Notes: generated from the sequence alone by a model not told the origin. Shown: positions 1 through 7,569, counted from the stretch's first letter. The stretch is DNA of 30,076 nt from JBAWWY01 sp037144355 (GCA_037144355.1 JBAWWY010000019.1:1-30076), one strand, 5' to 3'. Program-made: numbers and translations.

Positions 1-44
1 CCCTTTCTTTTTAATATTTAAAATCTATGTGTTGAAATTTATTT

Positions 45-185
45 CTAAATCTGAAACAACACCGCATCCGGTTGATTGTTTTTCATAATGAATACTTTTC
101 CAAAATCTTCCGCTTTTTCCCGGCATGTTTTATAACTTTTAATCATATCCGAATTTGAAACAATTGCTTTTGCAAGAATATTCAT
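45..185 (-). CDS. Short Phd/YefM-like antitoxin remnant (46 aa)
   Basis: This small ORF starts at an ATG seven bases after a good AAGGAG ribosome binding site; the ATG five bases upstream of it runs straight into TGA. The product begins MNILAKAIVSNSDMIKSY and ends KNNQPDAVLFQI. Its middle and end resemble the N-terminal DNA-binding and dimerisation part of Phd/YefM/RelB-type antitoxins, where a 'GKVFIMKNNQPDAVLF' type strand is normally followed by a helix and a toxin-binding tail. Here the frame stops at TAG straight after that strand, so the toxin-binding half is missing and no toxin gene is visible before the window edge. It lies just downstream of the PLP-GNAT gene on the same strand. The family call rests on residue pattern only; it could instead be a tiny stand-alone DNA-binding protein. 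Confidence 0.55.
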   Translation of the reverse strand: MNILAKAIVSNSDMIKSYKTCREKAEDFGKVFIMKNNQPDAVLFQI

Positions 186-199
186 TTCATAACTCCTTT

Positions 200-220
200 C
201 TTAAGTACCATTTACTTAAG
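200..220 (-). promoter_or_regulatory. Perfect 8-bp inverted repeat, candidate antitoxin operator
   Basis: CTTAAGTA and TACTTAAG are separated by five bases, 15 bases upstream of the antitoxin-like start codon and overlapping the approach to its ribosome binding site. Phd/YefM antitoxins autoregulate by binding palindromes in this position, so an operator is a reasonable inference. It has no T-tract, so it does not look like a terminator. Confidence 0.4.
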
Positions 221-233
221 GATATACTTGTAT

Positions 234-1520
234 TTATTCTTCTCCATGGTAAATCATACGATTGTAAACATGTTTGAATCCATATTTTTCATATATTTTC
301 TTTGCGACCTTGTTTTCCATTTCAACATGTAGGGAAATATCTCCATCTGTAAGGTCAATCGCTCGCTGGATCAATTCACTTCCAACTCCCCTGCCCGTGC
401 TGCTCTTGTTTGTACCAATGAATGCCAAGTGATATTTACGTAGGAATTCTTTGAATTCCAGATTGGCAATAACGCAAACTCCCTCGAAGACTCCACCCCT
501 GGAGGCTAGCAGGATATACCCTTTTTCCATGGCGTTGTCAATTGCCTCTTCTGTTTCCAATTTATTGTCGGAATATTTACCTAGACAGTTTAGGGTGAAA
601 TCGACTAAATCGGCCCTTGACATAAGGTCATAATTTTTAATGTTGTCAATTTTGACTATGCTCTTGCCTTCATCAAGAACTATAACATGCTTTCCGCTCT
701 TGATTTTCTTGTCTTTAGCCAACTTGTAAAACGCCGCAAAAGAATAGGCTTCCCGGCTAGACATTTTAATATTCTCCACCTTTTTAAGTAGTTTTATCCC
801 GTTAATTAGCTCTTCATCACTGACATATATAATTTCACCATTGGTTTCAGTTGCGGCCTGAAGTGTTTCTTCCAATAGTTTTTCATCCATCATGGCATTT
901 TCCCCTGATATTTTTTCTGAAACGCTCTTGCTACACATCCCATAATAAAGTGTTGGGAAAATTTCAATACTTCCATCCATCCATTTCTTGAGTAGTGAGT
1001 TATAGCTGCTTGTTAGAGTATATGCATACCCCAGCTGATTCCAAATATCATCAACTTTGTAATTCAACTTTCCGACAATTTCATCAGTCAATCTTTCAAG
1101 AACCATTTGGCTTATATGTGTATTCGTAAATCCTTCTGCTGCTAGATAGGCGTTTTCGTCTTTTGCCTTTTCTATAAGCAGCTCAATCTGTGATGCGTAT
1201 TTAATATTCCTCAAATCCATAATATTTTCTTTTTTGAACTTTGTTGATTTCCACCTTTCGTTTTTAAAGAGCGGAATTCTAACCTCAATGTCTTCCGCTT
1301 CTGCAAAATATATTAATGATCCAATATAACTTTGTGAACCATTTGCTATTATAATGTTTTGTTTATGTGCAATGGCATCCTTGACTAGCACTTCTGCTAT
1401 TCTGTCATTCTTGTGTCCTGATGGGTTCAACCCTTCCAATTTTATATAAATTTCACCAACATTCAGTAATTTTTCTAATTTTCTGGCCCTCAATAAGGGC
1501 GTGTTTCCGCTTCTTAACAT
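234..1520 (-). CDS. Divergent fold-type II PLP-enzyme domain fused to a GNAT acetyltransferase
   Basis: The 428-aa protein has two parts. Residues 1 to about 290 resemble the threonine synthase/cysteine synthase/TrpB-beta superfamily: TPLLRARKLEKLL, then KLEGLNPSGHKNDRIAEVLV, which is the cofactor-lysine region. Residues about 300-428 are a GNAT N-acetyltransferase with an acetyl-CoA loop (STGRGVGSELI, about 375-385) and the C-terminal signature ENKVAKKIYEKYGFKHV. The lysine motif is unusual: relatives carry NPxGSxKDR, here it is NPSGHKNDR, with Lys at 37 one residue early and Asn at the usual position. The SGN and SGGT phosphate loops are also degenerate. An AGGAGG site precedes the ATG. The gene has its own promoter and a leader ending in a terminator hairpin. 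Substrate is unknown; an amino-acid-like substrate that is modified and acetylated is only a guess. Confidence 0.75.
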   Translation of the reverse strand: MLRSGNTPLLRARKLEKLLNVGEIYIKLEGLNPSGHKNDRIAEVLVKDAIAHKQNIIIANGSQSYIGSLIYFAEAEDIEVRIPLFKNERWKSTKFKKENIMDLRNIKYASQIELLIEKAKDENAYLAAEGFTNTHISQMVLERLTDEIVGKLNYKVDDIWNQLGYAYTLTSSYNSLLKKWMDGSIEIFPTLYYGMCSKSVSEKISGENAMMDEKLLEETLQAATETNGEIIYVSDEELINGIKLLKKVENIKMSSREAYSFAAFYKLAKDKKIKSGKHVIVLDEGKSIVKIDNIKNYDLMSRADLVDFTLNCLGKYSDNKLETEEAIDNAMEKGYILLASRGGVFEGVCVIANLEFKEFLRKYHLAFIGTNKSSTGRGVGSELIQRAIDLTDGDISLHVEMENKVAKKIYEKYGFKHVYNRMIYHGEE

Positions 1521-1688
1521 AATTCCTCCTATTTTGGACTAAATAAAAAAGCGCACTTGCCATTGTTAGCATAGGTGCACCCTTGTTCCATTATATAGTT
1601 ACTCACATCTACCACTAATAATATCCTTACGCAATTCCTACTGGTCCTACGTCGACATAAAATTCAATTAATCATTGAACCTTTGTCT
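1521..1688 (-). promoter_or_regulatory. Structured ~165-nt 5' leader of the PLP-GNAT gene
   Basis: From the predicted transcription start near 1688 to the start codon there is about 165 nt of non-coding leader. It contains a possible stem-loop (UUAGU paired with ACUAU, roughly 1598-1624) and then a factor-independent terminator just before the ribosome binding site. A long leader with a terminator upstream of the gene is the layout of attenuators and transcriptional riboswitches. I could not match it to the T-box, SAM, lysine, glycine, THF or guanidine classes and could not find the antiterminator by eye. Confidence 0.45.
1545..1584 (-). terminator. Intrinsic terminator inside the leader (attenuator candidate)
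   Basis: On the minus strand AAGGGUGCAC pairs with GUGCGCUUUU (ten pairs, with U-G and G-U wobbles) around an 18-nt loop, and is followed by a run of U. It ends 24 nt before the start codon, so read-through is needed for expression from the promoter at 1695-1723. Confidence 0.7.
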
Positions 1689-1694
1689 GGTATT

Positions 1695-1723
1695 ATTATA
1701 TCATATATTATTCTACTTGGCAA
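1695..1723 (-). promoter_or_regulatory. SigA-type promoter of the PLP-GNAT gene
   Basis: TTGCCA (1718-1723) and TATAAT (1695-1700) are separated by exactly 17 bp on the minus strand. The -35 box lies just inside the 3' end of the VOC gene side of the gap, so the PLP-GNAT gene is probably its own transcription unit. Confidence 0.7.
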
Positions 1724-1729
1724 ATTGCT

Positions 1730-2614
1730 CTAAATACCATCATATGCCTTTTGCAAAACTTCCAAATTCAATTTCTTCATTTTCAGGAAAGCTTCTGTCA
1801 CACGTTTCATTTTTTCCCTGTCGCCTGATTTCATCATTTCATTCATTATTACTGGTGTAATCTGCCAAGAGATCCCAAACTTGTCCTTTGCCCAACCACA
1901 TTGCTCTGCCTCAGGTACAGCAGAGAGCTTCTCCCAAAAGTAATCAATTTCTTTTTGATCTTTACAGTTTACAATGAGTGAAAATGCCTCATTAAAGCCA
2001 TAATCCACATTAAATCCATTGTCCATAGCAGAAAAAGCTATGCCGTCAAGTTTAAAAGCAGCATAGTTTATTTTTGCCTTTGCCGACTCTGCCTCGCCTT
2101 CCTTATATCTGCTGATTATGCCTATTTCTGAATTATCAAATACCTCGTTATAGTACATTACTGCTTCTTCAGCTTTCCCACATGACTCGTTTGAAAAAAG
2201 CAAGTTATAAGTAATCTTTGGGACGCTTTGTCCACCATCGGTAAGCATCAATTGCCAAGATAAGCCGTAACGATCCTGGACCCAGCTATACCTCTTGCTA
2301 AAAGGATATTCTCCCAACGGCATTAATTCTGTTCCGCCTTCTGATAATGACTTCCATTTAGTATTCACTTCTGAAGCAGAATTGCAAGCTACCATCAATG
2401 AGATAGATGGATTGAATTTGAAGAAAGGACCGGCGCTAATCGCCATAAATTGTTGTCCAGCCAACTCAAAATTAACACTCTCCGCATCTCCTGACGGTGT
2501 GCCTTCAATAACTGTTACATTCAGTACTTTTGATTGTTCGAATAAACTTGTATAAAACAAAGCTGCTTCCTTAGCTTCCTTGTCGAACCATAGATGAGGA
2601 ACAATTCTTTCCAT
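1730..2614 (-). CDS. PhnB-like protein with two VOC (glyoxalase-fold) domains
   Basis: The 294-aa protein carries two tandem VOC/PhnB-like domains. The first (about 1-135) begins MERIVPHLWFDKEAKEAALFY and ends with SWVQDRYGLSWQLM. The second (about 140-290) repeats the pattern with KITYNLLFSNESCGKAEEAVMYY and CGWAKDKFGISWQITP. This is the family often labelled '3-demethylubiquinone-9 3-methyltransferase' (COG2764, PF06983), a misleading name because these proteins have no methyltransferase fold. Members are small cytosolic proteins that bind metal or small molecules, mostly of unknown substrate. GGAG lies eight bases before the ATG. It has its own promoter and a terminator hairpin upstream separates it from the cyclase gene. 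Fold assignment is firm, function is not. Confidence 0.85.
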   Translation of the reverse strand: MERIVPHLWFDKEAKEAALFYTSLFEQSKVLNVTVIEGTPSGDAESVNFELAGQQFMAISAGPFFKFNPSISLMVACNSASEVNTKWKSLSEGGTELMPLGEYPFSKRYSWVQDRYGLSWQLMLTDGGQSVPKITYNLLFSNESCGKAEEAVMYYNEVFDNSEIGIISRYKEGEAESAKAKINYAAFKLDGIAFSAMDNGFNVDYGFNEAFSLIVNCKDQKEIDYFWEKLSAVPEAEQCGWAKDKFGISWQITPVIMNEMMKSGDREKMKRVTEAFLKMKKLNLEVLQKAYDGI

Positions 2615-2673
2615 AGCAATCTCTCCATTAATCTACACTTCTTTAGGGATAATTTAATATGTTCTAAATAAAA

Positions 2674-2700
2674 ATTATACCTATTGAATTACTTAAGCAA
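2674..2700 (-). promoter_or_regulatory. Probable promoter of the VOC gene
   Basis: A perfect TATAAT (2674-2679) lies about 60 bases upstream of the start codon. The best -35 match is TTGCTT (2695-2700) at a short 15-bp spacing, so the -35 side is weak. It begins immediately after the terminator of the upstream gene. Confidence 0.5.
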
Positions 2701-2704
2701 GCAT

Positions 2705-2736
2705 AAAAGCACAAGATATTAATATCCTGTGCTTTT
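2705..2736 (-). terminator. Terminator of the PAS-GGDEF gene
   Basis: AAAAGCACA and TGTGCTTTT form a near-perfect stem whose centre is itself palindromic (GATATTAATATC). It sits directly after the TAA of the diguanylate cyclase gene. T-rich flanks on both sides would let it work in either direction, but both neighbouring genes read on the minus strand. Confidence 0.75.
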
Positions 2737-2739
2737 ATT

Positions 2740-3951
2740 TTATCTTATAATTTCAGCGGATTTAACTTTATACATATTTTCTTCAGCTCTTTTTAAGATA
2801 TCATTCATTTCCTGTTTTATATCGCGTTTTGTTTCATATCCGAAAGAAATAGATATAGGCAAATTACCTGCTTTTTCATTCAATAATAAATCCTTTATAC
2901 GTTTGATAATCTTTTCAGCTTCAGTTTCTTTTGTTTTTGGCAGTATGATTACAAATTCATCTCCACCTAATCTAGATGCAATATCATCATCTCGACATCC
3001 TTTTTTTATCGCATTGGCCACTTTAATTAGAAGCTCATCCCCAATCGAATGCCCAAAGTTGTCATTAATATGTTTTAGGCCATTCACATCCCCCATGATT
3101 ATTGTAAGGGGAAAATTTCTTGAAGTATCCAGTCTTTTCAATTCTATCTCGAAAAATCTTCTGTTATATAAGTCAGTGAGTTGGTCATGATAGCTAAGAT
3201 AAATAATTTCATCATCCGCTTTTCGACGTGTAGTAATGTCCGCCATGATAACAGCGAATTGCCCTTGTTTTGGAGAGTAAGCAGTAACCTCAAAATATTT
3301 ACCCAATTCCTTGGAGTAATTTTCGTATTGAAGGGGTTTACCCGTTAATGCAACTTTGCCATAGTTTTCTATCCAGTAGCTTTCAGTATTAGGTAATACC
3401 TCAAGCACAGTTTTGCCCGTAATTTCTTCTGCTTTAAGTCCAGTAAGTCTCTCGAAAGCTTCATTTACAAAAATGAAACGATAATCTATTGCTTTTCCTT
3501 CTTTATCCAATATTATTTCATGGACAGCAAGCCCTTGCCGCATTTCACTTACAAGTAATCTCTGGCTCTCTTCACTTTCGATTAAATTCTTTATAGTCGC
3601 TTCAAGTTGCTTGGTCATATTATTAAAAACTTGTGAAAATTCGCCCAAAAGGTCAACTCTTTGACTGAAATCTCCAGAGGAAATCGCTTTTATTTGCCAC
3701 ATAAAATGTTGTAATGAGGCTTGCAGCGACTTTGTCACCCCAGGGAAGCAACCCTTATAGCTAATTGGAGAAGTCAACTCGCCCCTTTCCATAGCTATCA
3801 ATGCCCTACGAATCTCATAAATGGCTTGGTAAATTTCTACAAACCTTTCATTATCAGTTAAGTCGGGCGGCGGGTTTTCGTTTACTTCCCACTTTTCTAT
3901 TAAGCTCTTTATGGAATTTAATATCTTGTCCGTTTCATTTGAAGTCGTCAT
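2740..3951 (-). CDS. PAS-GGDEF diguanylate cyclase
   Basis: Predicted to make cyclic di-GMP from two GTP. I place the start at the ATG at 3951 (MTTSNETDK, 403 aa), which follows GGAGG at good spacing 22 bases after the upstream stop; an in-frame ATG at 4032 would overlap the previous gene by 59 bases. From that start: a HAMP-like helical region about 45-120 (RGELTSPI, SSGDFSQRVDLLGEF), a PAS domain about 130-240 (FIFVNEAFERLTGLKAEEI), the linker DITTRRKADDEI, then a GGDEF domain (YHDQLTDLYNRRFFEIEL) with an intact GGDEF active site at 329-333. RDDD five residues before it fits the RxxD inhibitory site, so product inhibition is likely. No membrane segment is present. It forms a two-gene unit with the V4R gene, which probably supplies its signal. 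Confidence 0.9.
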   Translation of the reverse strand: MTTSNETDKILNSIKSLIEKWEVNENPPPDLTDNERFVEIYQAIYEIRRALIAMERGELTSPISYKGCFPGVTKSLQASLQHFMWQIKAISSGDFSQRVDLLGEFSQVFNNMTKQLEATIKNLIESEESQRLLVSEMRQGLAVHEIILDKEGKAIDYRFIFVNEAFERLTGLKAEEITGKTVLEVLPNTESYWIENYGKVALTGKPLQYENYSKELGKYFEVTAYSPKQGQFAVIMADITTRRKADDEIIYLSYHDQLTDLYNRRFFEIELKRLDTSRNFPLTIIMGDVNGLKHINDNFGHSIGDELLIKVANAIKKGCRDDDIASRLGGDEFVIILPKTKETEAEKIIKRIKDLLLNEKAGNLPISISFGYETKRDIKQEMNDILKRAEENMYKVKSAEIIR

Positions 3952-3973
3952 GTCAGCCTCCAATCGAAAAGCT

Positions 3974-4507
3974 CTATTTTTCTGATTTTGCGCTAAATCG
4001 GCAGGTTCTATCACCTGTGCACCAACAGTCAATTTCTTTTACAATAAAAGGTTGCCCGGTAAAACATTCTAAAAGTGAAGAAATAAAGCCTTCGTCATAT
4101 GTGCATATTTCAAAATCTACTTCTGGTAACCCTGAGCAATCTAAATCTTCTGAAATAGTCAAAACCAATTCGCCTTTTTCCATATCCACTTTTTCAATTC
4201 GTAAAATACCTATTCCAAGTTCTCTAAGTGAACTCTGTAATTGTTGAATGAATTTATTTAAATCTTTAGTTGGAGTCAAAACATTTGCATAAAACTCTTT
4301 ACCAGCAAGTTTTCCTGCCTCATAAAAAATCACATCCGTTTCTTCAGTTCCGACGTGTTTTTCAATAATATCGCGAAATGTAAATTGCATAAGCCTATAC
4401 ACTTCCAAGCGAGCATTATTCCCCAAGTTTGGGCGGCCATTTGCAACATCTCCAATTAGATCCCATGAGAATTTATACTTATTCTTATCCTCTTGCTTTT
4501 CCTTCAT
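3974..4507 (-). CDS. V4R-domain small-molecule sensor protein
   Basis: The 177-aa soluble protein has a V4R (4-vinyl reductase) fold. After a short charged N-terminus comes FRDIIEKHVGTEETDVIFYEAGKLAG, followed by a C-terminal half with FEICTYDEGFISSLLECFTGQ and the cysteine-rich end DCWCTGDRTCRF. Domains of this family bind hydrocarbon-like or other small ligands, sometimes with metal, in bacterial sensors and in archaeal regulators. Here it stands alone, 22 bases upstream of the PAS-GGDEF gene, so I infer that it feeds a ligand or redox signal to the cyclase. The GGAGAAAGG ribosome binding region lies about nine bases from the ATG. The ligand cannot be read from the sequence. Confidence 0.8.
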   Translation of the reverse strand: MKEKQEDKNKYKFSWDLIGDVANGRPNLGNNARLEVYRLMQFTFRDIIEKHVGTEETDVIFYEAGKLAGKEFYANVLTPTKDLNKFIQQLQSSLRELGIGILRIEKVDMEKGELVLTISEDLDCSGLPEVDFEICTYDEGFISSLLECFTGQPFIVKEIDCWCTGDRTCRFSAKSEK

Positions 4508-4564
4508 AAATAACGCCCTTTCTCCTGGTAAATTCTCACTTGTCAGTTATTATTATTGATTAAT

Positions 4565-4570
4565 ATTATA
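4565..4570 (-). promoter_or_regulatory. Possible -10 box of the V4R-GGDEF operon
   Basis: A perfect TATAAT lies 58 bases upstream of the V4R start codon in an AT-rich stretch. No convincing -35 box is at the right distance, so another factor or activator may be needed. Confidence 0.35.
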
Positions 4571-4638
4571 CAACTAAATTTTAAATAATTCTATTACGAA
4601 ACTAATCAACTTCTTACTTTTGAATCTTTATAAAAGAA

Positions 4639-5532
4639 TCAATCCAATGAAGGTTTCCCGAACAATCCGAGTATTTCCTTTGGGTTAATCTGCGTTATAA
4701 TTACAGCCGCAAACACTAATAGACAACCTGAGAGTTCTCTCGTACTCATTGATTCACCCAGGAATATGGCACCGCTGATCACTGCGAAAACAGACTCAAG
4801 GCTTAATATAATACCTGCGACCGCAGGTCTTGTATATTTTTGCCCTATGCTTTGCAGGGTAAAAGCCACCCCGGTATCCATAACTCCCATATATAGGACT
4901 ACGGCGCTACAGGCGATGATGCTGCTCAATTCAGGCTTTTCCAGCGCCAAGGCTGCAACAGCTGAGAACATGCCCGCAGTTAGAAACTGCACGAAGGAAA
5001 GTCTTAAGATGTCCACTTTTTCCACATAGATATCAATCAGAACGATTTGAAGGGCCCAGAATATGGTCCCAATCAATACTATGCCGTCGTATGGCTGAAC
5101 CGAGAATCCCTGTTTGATTGTCAGCAAATAAAGCCCAATAATAGCTATTCCAATGCCTAACCAGGTGGGAAAAGATACTTTCTTATTCATAAATATTCCA
5201 AAGAGTGGTACGATTACGATGTAAAGCGCTGTTATAAAACCAGTTTTTCCTGCAGAAGTACCTATGATACCAATCTGTTGAAATGATGCGCCGAGAAACA
5301 AGGCCAATCCGCAAAAAAAACCGCCGATCATCATTTCTTTTGTTTTTAGATTTAGCTTTCCTTTTACTTGAATTCCCGCTTTTTTCTTAGATTGATTGTC
5401 GAAAATAATCATAACAGGAATCAATGACACGGCGCCAAGGAGAAACCTTAATGCGCCAAATGTAAAAGGTCCGATATAGTTCATTCCAATCTTTTGGAAT
5501 ACAAAACCAGTACCCCAGATGATTGCTGCCAA
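4639..5532 (-). CDS. DMT-superfamily (EamA) transporter with interrupted 5' end
   Basis: The reading frame from the TTG at 5532 gives 297 aa of an EamA-type drug/metabolite transporter: WGTGFVFQKIGMNYIGPFTF at the start, and two halves of about five hydrophobic helices each, the second half beginning around VQPYDGIVLIGTIFWALQIV. Such proteins move small metabolites across the cytoplasmic membrane; the substrate is not predictable. Family members normally start 10-20 residues earlier. The sequence upstream continues the homologous first helix (GNFILLL) but hits an in-frame TAA at 5557-5559, beyond which lie an in-frame ATG and a strong AAGGAG site at 5616. No good start exists between. Either the gene is a recent pseudogene, or it is translated poorly by reinitiation. 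The rest of the frame is intact. It sits 20 bases after glmS and may be co-transcribed with it. Confidence 0.7.
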   Translation of the reverse strand: MAAIIWGTGFVFQKIGMNYIGPFTFGALRFLLGAVSLIPVMIIFDNQSKKKAGIQVKGKLNLKTKEMMIGGFFCGLALFLGASFQQIGIIGTSAGKTGFITALYIVIVPLFGIFMNKKVSFPTWLGIGIAIIGLYLLTIKQGFSVQPYDGIVLIGTIFWALQIVLIDIYVEKVDILRLSFVQFLTAGMFSAVAALALEKPELSSIIACSAVVLYMGVMDTGVAFTLQSIGQKYTRPAVAGIILSLESVFAVISGAIFLGESMSTRELSGCLLVFAAVIITQINPKEILGLFGKPSLD

Positions 5533-5556
5533 AAGCAGGATAAAATTCCCTTTATA

Positions 5557-5616
5557 TTATTTATAAACATTCATTAATAAAGTATCGCCGCTTACGATGC
5601 TTGTTGTGAGTTGCAT
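5557..5616 (-). pseudogene. Severed 5' end of the DMT transporter gene (19 codons, then TAA)
   Basis: An ATG at 5616 with AAGGAG six bases upstream opens the same frame as the transporter and reads MQLTTSIVSGDTLLMNVYK before TAA at 5559-5557. The frame then continues YKGNFILLL into the transporter. This is best explained by a nonsense change near the N-terminus. A short leader peptide that couples translation is the alternative. Confidence 0.5.
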
Positions 5617-5636
5617 TACAATCTCCTTCTCTTAAC

Positions 5637-7478
5637 CTACTCTACCGTAACACTTTTGGCCAGATTTTTTGGTTTATCTATGTCACAGCCCCTGGTCTTT
5701 GCAATATAATATGCGAAGATTTGGAGGGGGACAACTGAGATTAATGGAGTGATTTCATCCATCATGTCCGGAATGTACAAAGTTCGGTTCGCCTGGCTTG
5801 CCATGCTAATATTTCCTGCTTTGCATAGGCCAATGACATATGCTCCTCTTGCTTTTACTTCCTGAATATTGGAAAGCATCTTTTCAAAGAGCCTGTCCTG
5901 GGTTGCCAAGGCTATTACCAAGGTATCTTGCTCAATCAGTGCAATTGTTCCATGCTTCAGTTCTCCCGCTGCGATGGCAAAGGAATTGATATAGGAAATC
6001 TCCTTTAGTTTCAATGAACCTTCATAGCAGACCCCTGAATCAGGACCTCTGCCGATAAAGAATGCCTGCTCGGTTTTATAGTGTTCCTGGGCAATCTCCT
6101 TGATTTTATCTTCATGTTTGAGAACGGATCTTATTTTTTCTGGAACCAGCTTTAGTTCCCCAATAATCTTATTGTAATAGCTTTCATCTATCTTTCCATT
6201 TGTAAATCCCATATAAAGCCCCAATAGGTACATGCATACAAGCTGTGTTGTGTATGCCTTCGTTGAAGCAACGGCAATCTCAGGTCCAGCCCAGGTATAA
6301 AAGACGTCGTCTGATTCCCTTGCCACAGAGCTGCCGACAACATTGACAACTGACAGTATCCTTGCTCCCTTTGATTTTGCTTCCCTAAGTGCCGCAAGGG
6401 TATCAAGTGTCTCACCAGATTGGCTAACTGCGATAAACAATGTCTTGTCATCGACAAAGGGATCCCTGTATCTGAATTCCGACGAAATGTCCACCTCTAC
6501 TGGAATCTTTGCAAGTTTCTCAATGGCATATTTGCCAACTAATCCAGCATGGTAGGCCGTTCCGCAGGCTACGATATAAACCTTGTTGAACTTGGCAAGG
6601 TCCTCTTTTGTAAGGCTTATTCCGTCCAGCTTGATTTTACCGTCTTCTGTGATTCTTCGATTCAATGTGTCGCTTATTGCCTTTGGCTGCTCATGGATTT
6701 CCTTGAGCATGAAATGCTCGTAGCCATCCTTTTCTGCGGCATCGGCATCCCAAGTCACATGAAAGACATCTCTTTTAACTTCTTTTCTTTCGCTGTTGAA
6801 TATTTTAACATCATTTTTAGTGAGTACGACTGTTTCGTTGTTTTCAATTAAGTAAATTTCCCTTACATGTTTTAAAACTGCAGGGATGTCCGATGCGATG
6901 AAGTTGCAGCCTTCACCTAGTCCAACTATCAAAGGTGCGTCTTTTCGAACTGCGATAATTTTATCCGGTTCGAAGCTGGAAATTACTCCTATAGCATATG
7001 CTCCTCTCATCTGATCAACAGCTCTGTTAACAGCTTCTAGTAAATCTCCGGTGAAGTATACGCTTATCAAGTGGGCAATTACTTCAGTATCAGTTTCAGA
7101 TTTGAAAATTATTCCATGTTCTTTGGAAAGCCATTCTTTGAGCTCAATATAGTTTTCAATGATTCCATTGTGCACCACGGCGATGGTGTTTTCCAAATTG
7201 CCGTGGGGATGGGAGTTTAAATCCGAAGGCTCACCATGAGTCGCCCATCTGGTATGCCCGATTCCTATCTTGCTGGACATCCCATCTGGGTTTTCCATTT
7301 GTCCGATTAGTTTTTCAAGATTTGCTATTCTGCCTTTGCTTTTATAGATTTCTATCTTGCCATTTTCAAACAAGGCGATTCCTGAAGAGTCATAACCCCT
7401 GTATTCAAGCCTCTTCAATCCTTCTATTATTATTTCATAGGCATTTTCATCGCCTATGTAGCCTACTATTCCACACAT
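5637..7478 (-). CDS. glmS: Glutamine-fructose-6-phosphate aminotransferase (isomerising)
   Basis: Makes glucosamine-6-phosphate from fructose-6-phosphate and glutamine, the first committed step to UDP-GlcNAc for peptidoglycan. At 613 aa it has the usual length. The N-terminus MCGIVGYIG exposes the catalytic Cys after Met removal, and the class II amidotransferase domain covers about 1-220 (RLEYRGYDSSGIA, GHTRWATHGEPS). Two SIS sugar-isomerase domains follow (about 290-420 with SQSGETLDTL, and about 460-600 with GRGPDSGVCYEGSLKLKEIS). The C-terminus KPKNLAKSVTVE is the conserved active-site tail. AGGAGG precedes the ATG. It has its own promoter and a glmS ribozyme in its leader, so it is feedback-controlled by its product. 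It sits just downstream of glmM, which performs the next pathway step. Confidence 0.98.
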   Translation of the reverse strand: MCGIVGYIGDENAYEIIIEGLKRLEYRGYDSSGIALFENGKIEIYKSKGRIANLEKLIGQMENPDGMSSKIGIGHTRWATHGEPSDLNSHPHGNLENTIAVVHNGIIENYIELKEWLSKEHGIIFKSETDTEVIAHLISVYFTGDLLEAVNRAVDQMRGAYAIGVISSFEPDKIIAVRKDAPLIVGLGEGCNFIASDIPAVLKHVREIYLIENNETVVLTKNDVKIFNSERKEVKRDVFHVTWDADAAEKDGYEHFMLKEIHEQPKAISDTLNRRITEDGKIKLDGISLTKEDLAKFNKVYIVACGTAYHAGLVGKYAIEKLAKIPVEVDISSEFRYRDPFVDDKTLFIAVSQSGETLDTLAALREAKSKGARILSVVNVVGSSVARESDDVFYTWAGPEIAVASTKAYTTQLVCMYLLGLYMGFTNGKIDESYYNKIIGELKLVPEKIRSVLKHEDKIKEIAQEHYKTEQAFFIGRGPDSGVCYEGSLKLKEISYINSFAIAAGELKHGTIALIEQDTLVIALATQDRLFEKMLSNIQEVKARGAYVIGLCKAGNISMASQANRTLYIPDMMDEITPLISVVPLQIFAYYIAKTRGCDIDKPKNLAKSVTVE

Positions 7479-7569
7479 AATTGTCCTCCTAAATACAAAA
7501 GCAAACGTAAATAAACTATCAGTTCATATCAAATGATAAGAAAACCGCAGATTCGTGTTCGCTTTATTT

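Noticed and set aside
1521..1688. T-box riboswitch upstream of the PLP-GNAT gene
   Set aside because: The AGGGUGC-ACC stretch recalls the T-box core AGGGUGGNACCGCG, but the required GGNACCGCG and stem I features are missing.
2729..4247. Plus-strand ORFs of 148-153 codons
   Set aside because: They are antisense to the PAS-GGDEF and V4R genes, and the products have the Ser/Phe/Ile-rich composition expected of shadow frames.
4610..4645. Terminator after the DMT transporter gene
   Set aside because: A weak hairpin (TTGATTCTTT with AAAGATTCAA, one mismatch) is present, but no T-tract follows on the minus strand.
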